A stretch of 64,000 nt of DNA. Source: Providencia heimbachae ATCC 35613. Lineage in GTDB: Bacteria; Pseudomonadota; Gammaproteobacteria; Enterobacterales; Enterobacteriaceae. The position numbers and the translations under genes are program-made. The notes beneath the pieces were generated by a model, which worked only from the letters and a program-made list of their open reading frames with translations, did not search any database and was not told the DNA's origin. Below are positions 28,031-36,998 of the stretch, one piece after another (within the stretch, counting starts at the first letter, position 1; the number at the start of each line of letters is the position of its first letter). The stretch spans positions 124,001-188,000 of the forward strand of contig NZ_LXEW01000031.1 in NCBI RefSeq assembly GCF_001655055.1, read 5' to 3'.

Positions 28031-29172
28031 TAGGTTAGCTCTGTATGGATACTTCGCGCATCAAGAAGTGGCATATCCAGTACAGTTTGAACAAAACCAG
28101 GGCCTTTATCGTGTTCTTTGAGGTACTTTCTGAGTAGTTCAAAAAATGGCGTATCAAATGCTGTTTCAGCTTTATTTATATACTCTTTAGCACTTGGTTT
28201 TCCGTGTTCATCAAGCTCAACACTACCAAATAGAGCATCACTTAAGTTTTTATAGCGCTTATTAAAGTTAGTTACAGCACCATGAAATGATTTACTTAGC
28301 TTAATTTCATTCCGCCCAGTTAAAAGTGCATACTTATTTGCTTGACCAAGCACGGTATAAGGTGAAATGGTAAATTGATCCGCTAAGTCTACAACGTGTG
28401 CAATTTTTGCAGCTGGAGATGGTTGTGCATTGATAGAGGTATACGCTTTCTCTGCCAACTCATGTGGATACAATAAAGTTGCTGCAAAAGCATCTGCAAA
28501 ATCTTCAGCATTGTCGCCTTCTAAACTTGGAGATAAACAATGCCCTAGCTCATGCGCCATCCAAAATTTGAAATCATGAATATTGGTATCAAGATTTAGA
28601 TAAACCCAAGTACTTTGTGAGTCTGGTAAGTGTATGTGAACAGCATTTTCATGGCGTTGTTTAACTCCCCACATTACAGGGACAACAACCGCCTGTAACT
28701 CAGAGAAACGACGAATAAGGTGTGAAAAGTCAATGCACTCAGCGGTTCCAACATTAATGTCTTCTCTAACTTTTGCTGTAACTTTACAAAGATAATCATA
28801 TTCACAACTTGGAGACTTAAGTACTGGTGGCATCTCCAAAGTATCAAAAGGCAAGTAAGCCACTAGATGGCGCAAGAAACGGCCCATTTCCTGAGCTTTT
28901 TCTATATGGTGATCTTTTGTCTTTGTTCCAGCTTTCTTACGAAAAGCAACTTTAGGAGCAAAAGGATCTTCTTTGATAACCAGTTCATCAAAAGGGAGGC
29001 CCAACAACTTACCCAGCTGTAGAAGTTTATTTGGACGTGGAAAAGATTTAGAGCTTAGCCATTGTGAGACGGCTTCTTTTGAGACAGCAAGACTCTCTGC
29101 CACTGCTGTTTGTGTCAGTCCAGCTCGTTCCATTGCCAAATTGGCTTTTTTAGTATTAAGTGTTTTTTGCAT
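28030..29172 (-). CDS. XRE-HTH / ImmA-IrrE-type zinc peptidase protein
   Basis: 380 residues. The N-terminal XRE HTH spans about 10-62 (AGLTQTAVAESLAVSKEAVSQWL). The C-terminal domain is of the ImmA/IrrE (COG2856) class, with the zinc motif HELGH at 207-211 and a downstream NAEDFADAFAATLL (221-234) supplying the third ligand. These proteins act as regulator/peptidase halves of mobile-element control or toxin-antitoxin-like pairs. Here it is co-translated with a PIN protein and lies 48 bases after tnsE, in the cargo side of the transposon. It may repress its own operon and be inactivated by stress; this is inferred. Confidence 0.82.
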   Translation of the reverse strand: MQKTLNTKKANLAMERAGLTQTAVAESLAVSKEAVSQWLSSKSFPRPNKLLQLGKLLGLPFDELVIKEDPFAPKVAFRKKAGTKTKDHHIEKAQEMGRFLRHLVAYLPFDTLEMPPVLKSPSCEYDYLCKVTAKVREDINVGTAECIDFSHLIRRFSELQAVVVPVMWGVKQRHENAVHIHLPDSQSTWVYLNLDTNIHDFKFWMAHELGHCLSPSLEGDNAEDFADAFAATLLYPHELAEKAYTSINAQPSPAAKIAHVVDLADQFTISPYTVLGQANKYALLTGRNEIKLSKSFHGAVTNFNKRYKNLSDALFGSVELDEHGKPSAKEYINKAETAFDTPFFELLRKYLKEHDKGPGFVQTVLDMPLLDARSIHTELT

Positions 29173-29220
29173 GTGCGAAGTATATTCTTAAGTCAAGTTT
29201 TGTCAAGTTTGATTGCGTTT

Positions 29221-30822
29221 TTATGAACGACTTGCCCAATTAGCAAAACGCTGTGCCCATGGGCCGATTTCTTCAGGGGGTAAGGAGCCAGGATTTTTAG
29301 ATTTAGGGTGAGGGATACCCGCAAATCCATCTTTCGTGAATGCAGTTTTAAAAAGAGCTGTTGGCCAACCTAACGACTTTTTCATTATCTCCACCATAAC
29401 TTGATTTAAATTTTGGCTAATCCATGCGTCTTTATTAGCGCCCTTTATCATCATTGTTGATAATTTTGCAGCGTTATCTGAAGTATCAATCTCAAATAGA
29501 GTTATGTTTTGGTTAGTATGTCTTAGATTTACAACAGCCATACACCTAGGGTTCTGTGTATCGGATAGCCAGTGTTTTTTGCCTTCACCAACTCTCGGCA
29601 ACTTGATAATTTCTCTGCTTAATATTTCATAACCATGTACCAATTCAAGTACATCAACCATATTAATAAATGACTGAAACTTACCAAGATAAAGATGAGC
29701 ATCATCTGTTTGGTCGTCGATATTATTCCAAGCCCCACCAGAAAGTTCACCAGAATCTTCTTTTTCATTGGTACTAAGCTTTGAGTCTAAAACTTCTGTT
29801 TCATCCGCCCCAAATACATTGTTTACAGATTTTATTCTTCTACTTACGCGATTGGTTATGAATGGAGTCTTAAATGAAATGCTGACACGCTCTGATGCTA
29901 ATCCCATTGTGGGTTTGTCGGTATCCGACAATTCATCATCATCGAGTTCATACTGTTCCGGTGCTTGAGCTTGCTTTCCATCACCCATTGTTGGTTTGCC
30001 ACCAACTTGTCGCTCATAGCCAGGATGAAAAAAATCAACTTCACCAGTAACTTCAGATGGCAATCCATTTAAACTTATTATTTCCCATACAAAGAAGCTT
30101 TTTGACTCCCGATCTTCCCAACCTCGCAATCCAATATCTACACCATCAAGAGGTGGTGGAGTGAATTGAAAATTCCAATATTGATATTTATTTTTCTGAT
30201 ACTGATTTCTTACTAAGTTTGTACTGATACTTTCAAATGATGCTCTGGCAGCGCTATCTAATAGGACCCAAGTTAAGAATCGTCTATTATCATCTTGGTT
30301 AAAATATGTAATTGGATATTCAGCGCCTTCACGAACTGTCACAACTGGTTGACCGTTGTCATTTTCACTAAGAAAGAAATCTTCTATAAGCGCATTGTGC
30401 TGCAAACTTAAACGAGCTAAAAATGGATCGTGATAGAATAATACTCGCGCCATTTCAAGTTGTGGAATATAAACTTGAACATCGTCTAATTGAACGACAA
30501 AACAAAGTTGATTTGAGTCTTTTCCATGCCGATGAGCCTGATAGGCAGGGCAATCTGTCGCGTTCGCAACAGTCCACTGTTGAGCATTTGAAATGGTAAA
30601 CGAAAAAGGTAACCCAGCTAGGTCATAAGGTTTTGTGGCATTTAACACCCGTTTACGGGCTAGCACTGGAATATTACTGAATTGTAGGCTTTGTGACGTA
30701 TTGCCATTAAAATCCAGGTTAATGGCCCAAGACTTGTTACCGATACTTCGAAACAACGCACCAATGCCCAAAATCTTTGCATCATCGTTTAATTTTTGAA
30801 ACTTTACTTCACTCTTACTCAC
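29221..30822 (-). CDS. tnsE: Tn7-type transposition protein TnsE
   Basis: 533 residues (Tn7 TnsE 538). It shares the family's HIPQLE-like stretch (here YIPQLEMARVLF, about 121-132), the C-terminal LPKVGRxxxHL pattern (LPRVGEGKKHWL) and the terminal GWAxRxxxW-like block. TnsE with TnsABC directs insertion into replicating DNA, mainly lagging-strand synthesis on conjugating plasmids. Its presence means the element has the horizontal route as well as the attTn7 route. It overlaps tnsD by 8 bases. The middle (about 275-360) is acidic and low-complexity. Confidence 0.92.
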   Translation of the reverse strand: MSKSEVKFQKLNDDAKILGIGALFRSIGNKSWAINLDFNGNTSQSLQFSNIPVLARKRVLNATKPYDLAGLPFSFTISNAQQWTVANATDCPAYQAHRHGKDSNQLCFVVQLDDVQVYIPQLEMARVLFYHDPFLARLSLQHNALIEDFFLSENDNGQPVVTVREGAEYPITYFNQDDNRRFLTWVLLDSAARASFESISTNLVRNQYQKNKYQYWNFQFTPPPLDGVDIGLRGWEDRESKSFFVWEIISLNGLPSEVTGEVDFFHPGYERQVGGKPTMGDGKQAQAPEQYELDDDELSDTDKPTMGLASERVSISFKTPFITNRVSRRIKSVNNVFGADETEVLDSKLSTNEKEDSGELSGGAWNNIDDQTDDAHLYLGKFQSFINMVDVLELVHGYEILSREIIKLPRVGEGKKHWLSDTQNPRCMAVVNLRHTNQNITLFEIDTSDNAAKLSTMMIKGANKDAWISQNLNQVMVEIMKKSLGWPTALFKTAFTKDGFAGIPHPKSKNPGSLPPEEIGPWAQRFANWASRS

Positions 30823-32317
30823 TCAAAATTTCCTCTAATAGCTTACTCACAATACCTGTCATCCGCTCATCACTTAAACCTGCTGCACGCAATAGCGACC
30901 ATCGTTTAATATGTTTCTTATTTTTCAGCATATCGAGGTAGGTACGAGTAAGCCTTCTTGCTTGATATTCATCCGTACTTTCAGAATAAAGAGCCAGTAA
31001 ATGGCTGCTACGAGGTAGCCGATGCAAATTTTTTTCGACCGTTGCTCTATTTTCAAGTTGGTGAATTAGGAATGTTCTGCTCAGGTGTGGTGCGTTTAAA
31101 TCTTCAGATAGATTTTTACAAACACGACGAAGATTTTGAGCAATTTGTCTATCTCGTTGTGGCCAGTCGACGCGGTTATTGACCACTACTTTTTCAGCAT
31201 GAAATAAACTATTGATGTGAATTAGCCAATCGTAGTGGTTTCGATAAAGCCTTGCGTAGAGAGCTTTATTTAGCAGGCGGGCAGCCTTTGGTGGTACAAC
31301 TTCAATTAACACCTTCCAATCTATTTGGTCTGGGCTAAGCGTGTTTAAAGTGTTTAGATCCCGCTTTTGGGGAGGAATATTGTTTTCGCTTTTTATTACT
31401 ATACTCGAGGCTTTATCAATTGCCTCACAGATACTGAACCTTCCATTTGAAAGAGCTGTGATTACCACTATATGCTCAGCAAAACTAAAACTTTTTCTGT
31501 GTTTTCGAAACAACGCTTTAAGCCAAGAAGTTTCAATAAAAGAAGGTAAAATACCGGCTTTATGAAGCCAACCTTTACCCCAAAACCTTATTACGGAATC
31601 ATAAATCCTAGAATGATCAATCCTTAGACCATTTAAGTAACCCAGGTTTGATGCAAATTGCTCATAAAATACTGTCCATTGAGCGGGGCTTATACCTTGA
31701 CTGATAACCTGCATTAATTGAGAGACTTGATGCGAAAATAACTTGTCGATATTAGTTGCGTTAACTTTATCAAGTACTTCAGCGTCCTCTATTACAGTGA
31801 AGGTATGCCGGTGTTCACCATCGATGACGATAGTAGTCTTATTCAAAGGTCCATGTTTTGGGCATGTGTTTACTATAGGAATTTGCCAAAAACGTTCCCA
31901 AAAACATTCACCGTATTTTATTTTTTGTTCTTTTAAACACTCTACGCAGACATAAAGTCTGCCCTTTGTCTTTACTCTCGAAGCTACATTACCACTTGCT
32001 AAATGCGCCGCTCCCTGGGAGCTTCCGCTCATCCACTTTATTACCTTATCATTTCTCTCTGGTGGTAAAAAAGGAGCATAAATAGGCCAGAGTGTATGGC
32101 GATATATTAAAGTTTTAGCATCCAAGCCTAACAAATTAGGATACTGGTTTGCTAAAGCCTGCACATGACTTGGCAAATCGACAGTAGCAATCACCCTGCG
32201 ATTATTAAACACCTTTTCCAATAACTGCTTTGGTGAGATCTCCCCATCATGAACACCAGATCTTGCTATAGTGCTATAAAGTAGCTCCTCAGAATAAGGT
32301 ATCGGAAATCCAAGCAT
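30815..32317 (-). CDS. tnsD: Tn7-type target selector TnsD (TniQ family)
   Basis: 500 residues (Tn7 TnsD 508). The N-terminal TniQ domain holds a CCCH zinc motif: C124, C127, C152, H155. The start FPIPYSEELLYSTIAR is the TniQ signature. The C-terminal half should read the conserved end of glmS and steer insertion just beyond it, which matches where this element sits. The ATG overlaps the tnsC stop by one base. Confidence 0.95.
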   Translation of the reverse strand: MLGFPIPYSEELLYSTIARSGVHDGEISPKQLLEKVFNNRRVIATVDLPSHVQALANQYPNLLGLDAKTLIYRHTLWPIYAPFLPPERNDKVIKWMSGSSQGAAHLASGNVASRVKTKGRLYVCVECLKEQKIKYGECFWERFWQIPIVNTCPKHGPLNKTTIVIDGEHRHTFTVIEDAEVLDKVNATNIDKLFSHQVSQLMQVISQGISPAQWTVFYEQFASNLGYLNGLRIDHSRIYDSVIRFWGKGWLHKAGILPSFIETSWLKALFRKHRKSFSFAEHIVVITALSNGRFSICEAIDKASSIVIKSENNIPPQKRDLNTLNTLSPDQIDWKVLIEVVPPKAARLLNKALYARLYRNHYDWLIHINSLFHAEKVVVNNRVDWPQRDRQIAQNLRRVCKNLSEDLNAPHLSRTFLIHQLENRATVEKNLHRLPRSSHLLALYSESTDEYQARRLTRTYLDMLKNKKHIKRWSLLRAAGLSDERMTGIVSKLLEEILSE

Positions 32318-33975
32318 TAGAAGCCAGCCGCCCAGCTATCAAGATCAAACATCTGGCCGTTTTGCTCAAGCCTCTCTACCAGTGATAGTCTTTCTTCTTT
32401 GCAATAGGCATATTGATACCTTAAGTCACTGACGTCTAAATCGTGCCAATCTTTCTGCTTAACTTTAGTTTTTGTTTTTTCTTTCCGTACTGGTTCTTCA
32501 TACGATTGATACCAATTAACCAAAATAGGGATCATTTCATGAATACTTTGTCCTGGATGTTCTTCAAAAATCCTTTCAACGAGTTTTACGACGTTCTGCT
32601 CGTCAAAGTTTTCCTCTATTTGCAAAATCACATTGTACAAGCGTAAGGCTTCCTGATTGCCGCCAAAAAGTCGTTCTTCTTGTTTTTGAACGACCTCCAT
32701 AATTTCAGAGCCAAGTTGGATGAGACGTTTATCAAGGTCAACGACACGCATATCAGAATACTTCACAATTTTATCTGCATCACCTGAGCGCAAAGCATCA
32801 AGCATTGGATGAACGGGTTTCAATTCCTGCTTATATACTGATTTTAATATACCAACAGTGATGCGCTCTTTCTTATTAGCTATTGCACGAAGTTGAGCTA
32901 GCACAAAAAGCTTTACAACAATGTCTAGTACCCCTTGTGATAGATCATACCAACAATCTCTAATCTCATCAGTGAGTGGATCATCTCCGTGTTTTAACCA
33001 TTGATGCTTCCAAAGGTTATCTGAGAATCTAGTCCAATTTAGGTTTGGTACCTTTCCGCTACTTTTATCTACATTTTGTTGTATGGTTTCCCAATATATT
33101 GAACCAAGGCCTGCACTCCGCCTTCCAGACTGCAATTCCAACTCGAAAATTGGGCGAGCCTTTGGGGTGCCAACTAAAACAATAGGGATGCCGACCGTAT
33201 TCACTAATTCGACAAAGAATTCCAACATCTGCTCCTTGCCGCCAGAGCGCACCTGGCTTAAGCGTTGGATTTCGTCGATAACCAAAATTCCAATTGCACG
33301 ATTGTTCGCAGTTTGACGCATCAGAGCCAGCATTTTAGGAACTGAAAGACGTTGTTTTGCATAACGGCGTTCATAATCAGTGCCCAGTACACCATCAACA
33401 GCACTGAAGAAATTCAGACAAAGACTCTCGAGATCGCCGTTACTAGGGCATTCAATTTTTAAATAAGTAACTTGAAAAAAGTTTTGTTGTTCGTGGTAGA
33501 TAACTTGCGGATAAGTTTCCAGCACCCGTATTAAAGAACTGGTTTTACCGCTGCCAGAAATACCCACTAAAGACATACTTCTAGCTGTTGTTTTTTCAAC
33601 ACTAAAATTTGCAGTAATTTCTCCGCCTGACTTGATCAGATCATAGCCTTCTTGAAGTTTCCTGTTTAATGAACCGTCGCTGATATTTCGACCGACATAC
33701 CCCATACGTAACATCATGTCGATTTTCTCTTGCAACAGTACATGTTGTGAGAGAGGCTGGAAATAATCATCCAACAGCGAAACGGCCATGTGCATTCTGG
33801 ATTTTGGACTGGATAGCCGATCGGAAGGATGGAAATCTACCTTTCCCTTGATACTGTTGCCTGCTTGAGCAACAGACAATATAGGAGGAAGCGCTTCAAT
33901 AAATGGATTACCATCGTAACGCTTAATGCCCGTAGACTGGTAAGATGCTATAACAAAGTGATTGGGTTGTTCCAT
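32317..33975 (-). CDS. tnsC: Tn7-type AAA+ regulator TnsC
   Basis: 552 residues from ATG 33975 (Tn7 TnsC 555), with GGAGA 6 bases upstream; an adjacent in-frame TTG at 33978 is not preferred. Walker A GISGSGKTS is near 138-146 and Walker B VIDEIQ near 232-237. YVGRN and DDYFQPL match the TnsC N-terminal region. TnsC links target choice (TnsD/TnsE) to the TnsAB transposase and enforces target immunity. The tnsB stop overlaps this start (TGATG). Confidence 0.96.
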   Translation of the reverse strand: MEQPNHFVIASYQSTGIKRYDGNPFIEALPPILSVAQAGNSIKGKVDFHPSDRLSSPKSRMHMAVSLLDDYFQPLSQHVLLQEKIDMMLRMGYVGRNISDGSLNRKLQEGYDLIKSGGEITANFSVEKTTARSMSLVGISGSGKTSSLIRVLETYPQVIYHEQQNFFQVTYLKIECPSNGDLESLCLNFFSAVDGVLGTDYERRYAKQRLSVPKMLALMRQTANNRAIGILVIDEIQRLSQVRSGGKEQMLEFFVELVNTVGIPIVLVGTPKARPIFELELQSGRRSAGLGSIYWETIQQNVDKSSGKVPNLNWTRFSDNLWKHQWLKHGDDPLTDEIRDCWYDLSQGVLDIVVKLFVLAQLRAIANKKERITVGILKSVYKQELKPVHPMLDALRSGDADKIVKYSDMRVVDLDKRLIQLGSEIMEVVQKQEERLFGGNQEALRLYNVILQIEENFDEQNVVKLVERIFEEHPGQSIHEMIPILVNWYQSYEEPVRKEKTKTKVKQKDWHDLDVSDLRYQYAYCKEERLSLVERLEQNGQMFDLDSWAAGF

Positions 33976-36047
33976 CAAGAGTCTCCACCATCAAACAATT
34001 CATCTTCAAAATCAGGGTATTCATCACTATCTTCAGGCTTAGTTAGATGAACTATCTTTCCTGTTTGCTGGCGTTCTGCTCTTTTTGGTCGGCGCAATTC
34101 CCGTTCTTTAGCAAGCTGATCAGACCTAGCATGACTAACTCCTTTCATACGATCTACATTTGTAGCAGTCTGTTTCGGGGTTTGCTTAATTGCCGACGAA
34201 ATAATGTCTTCTACACGAGTTTCATGTTGTTTTCGAAGTTTGTCAGCGTGTAGCTGATCTTTCGATGCCTGCATCTTGATCTGTTTCTGTTTTCGCCAAA
34301 CTTCCCAAAATGTTTGCCCTCTAAACTCCCGCGATAAATCAGTAATGCGACAGACCCAGTGATCTCGACTTCCTACTGTATGAAATAAATAAATCTCATC
34401 AGCAAAGTTTGGGTCGAAAGCTACCTCAACTTTTTTAGGCCTGTTTGATTTGTCCGAACGGTGCATCCAGCCAAGTTCAACAATTTCAGGTCCGGAGTAA
34501 TAAACCCCAAATATACATATACCTTGCGCTGACACACTAGCTTGATTTCTAGGCAATAATGCAATTCGCACCGATTCTGCGTTAGCTTTACGTAACCGCC
34601 CTGACCTATTTTGAAGGCCCCAGTTCCAAAGATGAATAGGTATTGAAGGTAAATCCGCAGGCATATCTTTTGCTCGATCATACTTTGACATAGGATCTAC
34701 AAAATTTCTCATCACAATAGATGAAACTATGATTTCGGTAAACTCTGAAATAGTTAACTTCCCATCAAGCCAATAGTTCTTACCGCCCCTCTTTCTTACT
34801 GTAGGGCCAATCACTTCCCCTGGCGTAAATTTTTTGAATTCTGCCTGTAGCGTTCTAAACCTTTGTTCGACAATTCCTTTTGCATCTCCTCTATACGGGG
34901 GCGTATTTTCGATTCGAACTCTGTAACTTGATTCTAGACCTTCAATTTGATGACCGATAAGTTCGCCTCTATCTGCAAGTATGGCTTCTGGTAAGCCAGG
35001 AGTAGGCCAAGAAAAATTATCAGTTTCAATATCTAAATCTTTGAATAAATGCTTTTTGTCATTTAATGCCAAATAAAGTGATTGTATTGCCGCTACGTAA
35101 GATGGTTTTTCAAAACCGATGTACCAGCCAACAATTAGTCTAGAAAAAACATCAATTACAATATATACAGTAGGTCGCCCGACAGGCTGATTTCTATCAT
35201 GATCTGATACTAATATTACGTCTGCAATGGTGGCATCTATCTCATAACGAGAACCAGGCCCTAAAGCTTGAATTGTTGCAGTACTATGCAAAGGGCGGAC
35301 ATCTTTTTTATAAATAATATCCGATACACCAGCTTTAATTTTATCTACACTCTTGTATTCACGGTCAAAGAAGTAGCTTAATTGGCGTTTTGTTGGTTTT
35401 TCTGATTCCGGAACACCTGGAAATATGTTGTCATAAAGACCTTTGAATTTACGATGTGCACGAGCAATAGAGAATTGTTTATTGAAAATATATTTATCAA
35501 TAATTATTCGAAATAGTTTTTCAGTTGGCTCATCTACCAAGGCACCAGTTCCATCCATAATTTTTCTTGGACGGCCGAGTTTTTTGACATTAGCAACACG
35601 TTTCTGACCTTTAGCTCCAGAATTTCTGTAATCAGGCAATAAGGTATTGGAAACCTGTCCTCTTTGCCAATAACGACGAATCAACTTATAAATGTGTGGC
35701 CTTGATATTTCACCAGTTTCGAGAATAGTCGCTACATGTTTTGCTCTAACTTTTTTTATATAAAAATTAGGATCTTCTACAAGCGGTTTTATGATTTGAT
35801 AATTTCTATTTCGAATTGTTGTTTCTTTGGAGTCAGGTTCAGGCAAGAGGTTTACTATATATTCAAATGGATCATCAACGCGAGTTAGCTTTTCTTCTAA
35901 TAAAAGATCTTCGAGTTGTGAAAGCTCAACAAGATCTGGGAATGCCTTTTGATCTTCAAGGGAAATCCATACAGCATGCGTATTTGTAGTTACAAGCACT
36001 CTATAAAGCTTGTCTTCTAGCTTGATCACCTCGTTAACTTGAAACAC
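33975..36047 (-). CDS. tnsB: Tn7-type transposase TnsB (DDE)
   Basis: 690 residues from GTG 36047, which has AGGAGG 6 bases upstream and gives VFQVNEV like the MWQINEV start of Tn7 TnsB; an upstream ATG at 36068 would overlap tnsA more and is less likely. DDE residues D271 (YEIDAT), D359 (LADRGE) and E394 (GIVEQRF) sit two positions from those of Tn7 (D273, D361, E396). TnsB binds the end repeats and makes the 3' cuts and joins them to target DNA. The start lies in a G7 run inside the end of tnsA. Confidence 0.96.
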   Translation of the reverse strand: MFQVNEVIKLEDKLYRVLVTTNTHAVWISLEDQKAFPDLVELSQLEDLLLEEKLTRVDDPFEYIVNLLPEPDSKETTIRNRNYQIIKPLVEDPNFYIKKVRAKHVATILETGEISRPHIYKLIRRYWQRGQVSNTLLPDYRNSGAKGQKRVANVKKLGRPRKIMDGTGALVDEPTEKLFRIIIDKYIFNKQFSIARAHRKFKGLYDNIFPGVPESEKPTKRQLSYFFDREYKSVDKIKAGVSDIIYKKDVRPLHSTATIQALGPGSRYEIDATIADVILVSDHDRNQPVGRPTVYIVIDVFSRLIVGWYIGFEKPSYVAAIQSLYLALNDKKHLFKDLDIETDNFSWPTPGLPEAILADRGELIGHQIEGLESSYRVRIENTPPYRGDAKGIVEQRFRTLQAEFKKFTPGEVIGPTVRKRGGKNYWLDGKLTISEFTEIIVSSIVMRNFVDPMSKYDRAKDMPADLPSIPIHLWNWGLQNRSGRLRKANAESVRIALLPRNQASVSAQGICIFGVYYSGPEIVELGWMHRSDKSNRPKKVEVAFDPNFADEIYLFHTVGSRDHWVCRITDLSREFRGQTFWEVWRKQKQIKMQASKDQLHADKLRKQHETRVEDIISSAIKQTPKQTATNVDRMKGVSHARSDQLAKERELRRPKRAERQQTGKIVHLTKPEDSDEYPDFEDELFDGGDS

Positions 36048-36858
36048 GCCCCCCCTCCTGCAAAGCATTGAAAGTTTCAGCTGTTATGTCAGAACACCTT
36101 AGCTCTGTAAATGGTTTCGTTATATCAAAATGAAAATAGCGATGTGCAAGCAATCGTTTAATTTGATATAAAGCCTCACCAGGTTCATGACCATAGGAAG
36201 CGTCGAGTTTCATACATAACTCTTTAACCCTCAGGTTTTCACTCTGTCGTATATGTTTACTAAAAACGTCTAATTGAACTAATAGCTCATTCTGATCGGT
36301 ATCATCGTCAATATGGTTATAAAGAAGGTTAATATTCTCAAATACAATTGGTGGAATCTGATTTTCAGTGACCCAAAAAAAAGGTACTCCTTTCTCACGC
36401 CAATATAAACTTTCAATTTCAAGCTTTTCAATTGTTCTAGAGTCATTAAAGGCTTCAGTAGCTTTAACTTGAATAACAAATCGCCGCCTATCTTTTTCTT
36501 CAGTATCTACAACAAAATCACTACTCATATATTGATCCACCCCGTGATGGTTTGGATGTTCTATTCCTAATAGTTTACTGATATCCAGCGTCACTGTACG
36601 ATCGAGGGGGAATTGTTCACGAATATCTATAGTAGTTGAGCGCCATTGAAGCAAAAGAAATGTTGCAAGCTCTAGATCAGATAGTAGATGATGGGTTCGT
36701 TGAGAAAGATGTCCAAAAACACGATGAGAGCGCCCTTCTGAAGCTACATCTCGAACGGTAAGCCATGGTTTATAGTCTGCTCCGGTGCCTTGACCTCGAC
36801 CTTCTTTAATCCAACGTCGATTTTTAACCTCAGAGTTCCAGTATTGTTTCTTACCCAT
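36034..36858 (-). CDS. tnsA: Tn7-type endonuclease TnsA
   Basis: 274 residues (Tn7 TnsA 273). The catalytic residues E63 (SDLELATF), D114 (SSDFVVD) and K132 (QVKATE) fall at exactly the Tn7 positions. TnsA cuts the 5' ends of the element, so that with TnsB it is excised and moves by cut-and-paste. It is the first gene of the tns operon, reading away from glmS in the same direction as glmS. No good ribosome site precedes the ATG; a 10-bp inverted repeat lies just upstream. It overlaps tnsB by 14 bases. Confidence 0.96.
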   Translation of the reverse strand: MGKKQYWNSEVKNRRWIKEGRGQGTGADYKPWLTVRDVASEGRSHRVFGHLSQRTHHLLSDLELATFLLLQWRSTTIDIREQFPLDRTVTLDISKLLGIEHPNHHGVDQYMSSDFVVDTEEKDRRRFVIQVKATEAFNDSRTIEKLEIESLYWREKGVPFFWVTENQIPPIVFENINLLYNHIDDDTDQNELLVQLDVFSKHIRQSENLRVKELCMKLDASYGHEPGEALYQIKRLLAHRYFHFDITKPFTELRCSDITAETFNALQEGGRVSS

Positions 36859-36865
36859 AGTAAAA

Positions 36866-36907
36866 TGCCATCTAAACTAACTTATTTTAAAAGTAGCTTA
36901 GATGGCA
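36866..36907 (-). promoter_or_regulatory. 10-bp inverted repeat before tnsA, possible terminator or operator
   Basis: TGCCATCTAA (36866-36875) is matched perfectly by TTAGATGGCA (36898-36907) with a 22-base loop. On the - strand the hairpin ends in TTTT only 8 bases before the tnsA ATG. It could trim transcription running in from glmS, shut off translation of tnsA, or bind a regulator. Confidence 0.5.
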
Positions 36908-36976
36908 ATAATTAACAACTAAATTGTAAAGTTAACAACTATATTGTGTACGTAACAACTTTATTGTTAACCAACA
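36873..36976 (-). repeat. transposon right end with phased putative TnsB sites
   Basis: Three copies of TAACAACT followed by an AT-rich box and TTGT start at 36913, 36933 and 36953, exactly 20 bp apart; a degenerate fourth copy is at about 36873-36890. The outermost lies within the 21-bp terminal repeat. Closely packed right-end sites next to tnsA match the layout of Tn7, where TnsB binding also represses the tns genes. Confidence 0.87.
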
Positions 36977-36981
36977 CTTAT
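36977..36981. repeat. target site duplication, right copy
   Basis: CTTAT directly outside the right terminal repeat, identical to 17006-17010. It lies 18-22 bases past the last base of the glmS stop, the usual Tn7 insertion point. Confidence 0.93.
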
Positions 36982-36998
36982 TTTAACACAATGCGTTA

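Larger units (their letters stand above)
17011..36976. mobile_element. complete Tn7-family transposon in attTn7 downstream of glmS
   Basis: 19,966 bp bounded by perfect 21-bp inverted repeats beginning TGTTGGTTAACAATAAAG (17011-17031 and 36956-36976) and flanked by the duplication CTTAT. It carries tnsA, B, C, D and E in Tn7 order with the right (tnsA) end next to glmS, the standard Tn7 orientation. The ends share ACAATAAAGT with Tn7 but differ in the outer bases (Tn7 begins TGTGGGCGG), so it is a relative, not Tn7 itself. Cargo: type I restriction-modification genes with embedded RecQ-PRTase and DprA-like genes, an HTH gene, a PIN gene and an XRE-ImmA gene. No integron, antibiotic-resistance gene or CRISPR array is present. 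All large genes are on the - strand. Confidence 0.97.

Noticed and set aside
17011..36976. CRISPR-associated transposon
   Set aside because: No cas genes or repeat-spacer array, and tnsD and tnsE are both present, as in classical Tn7.
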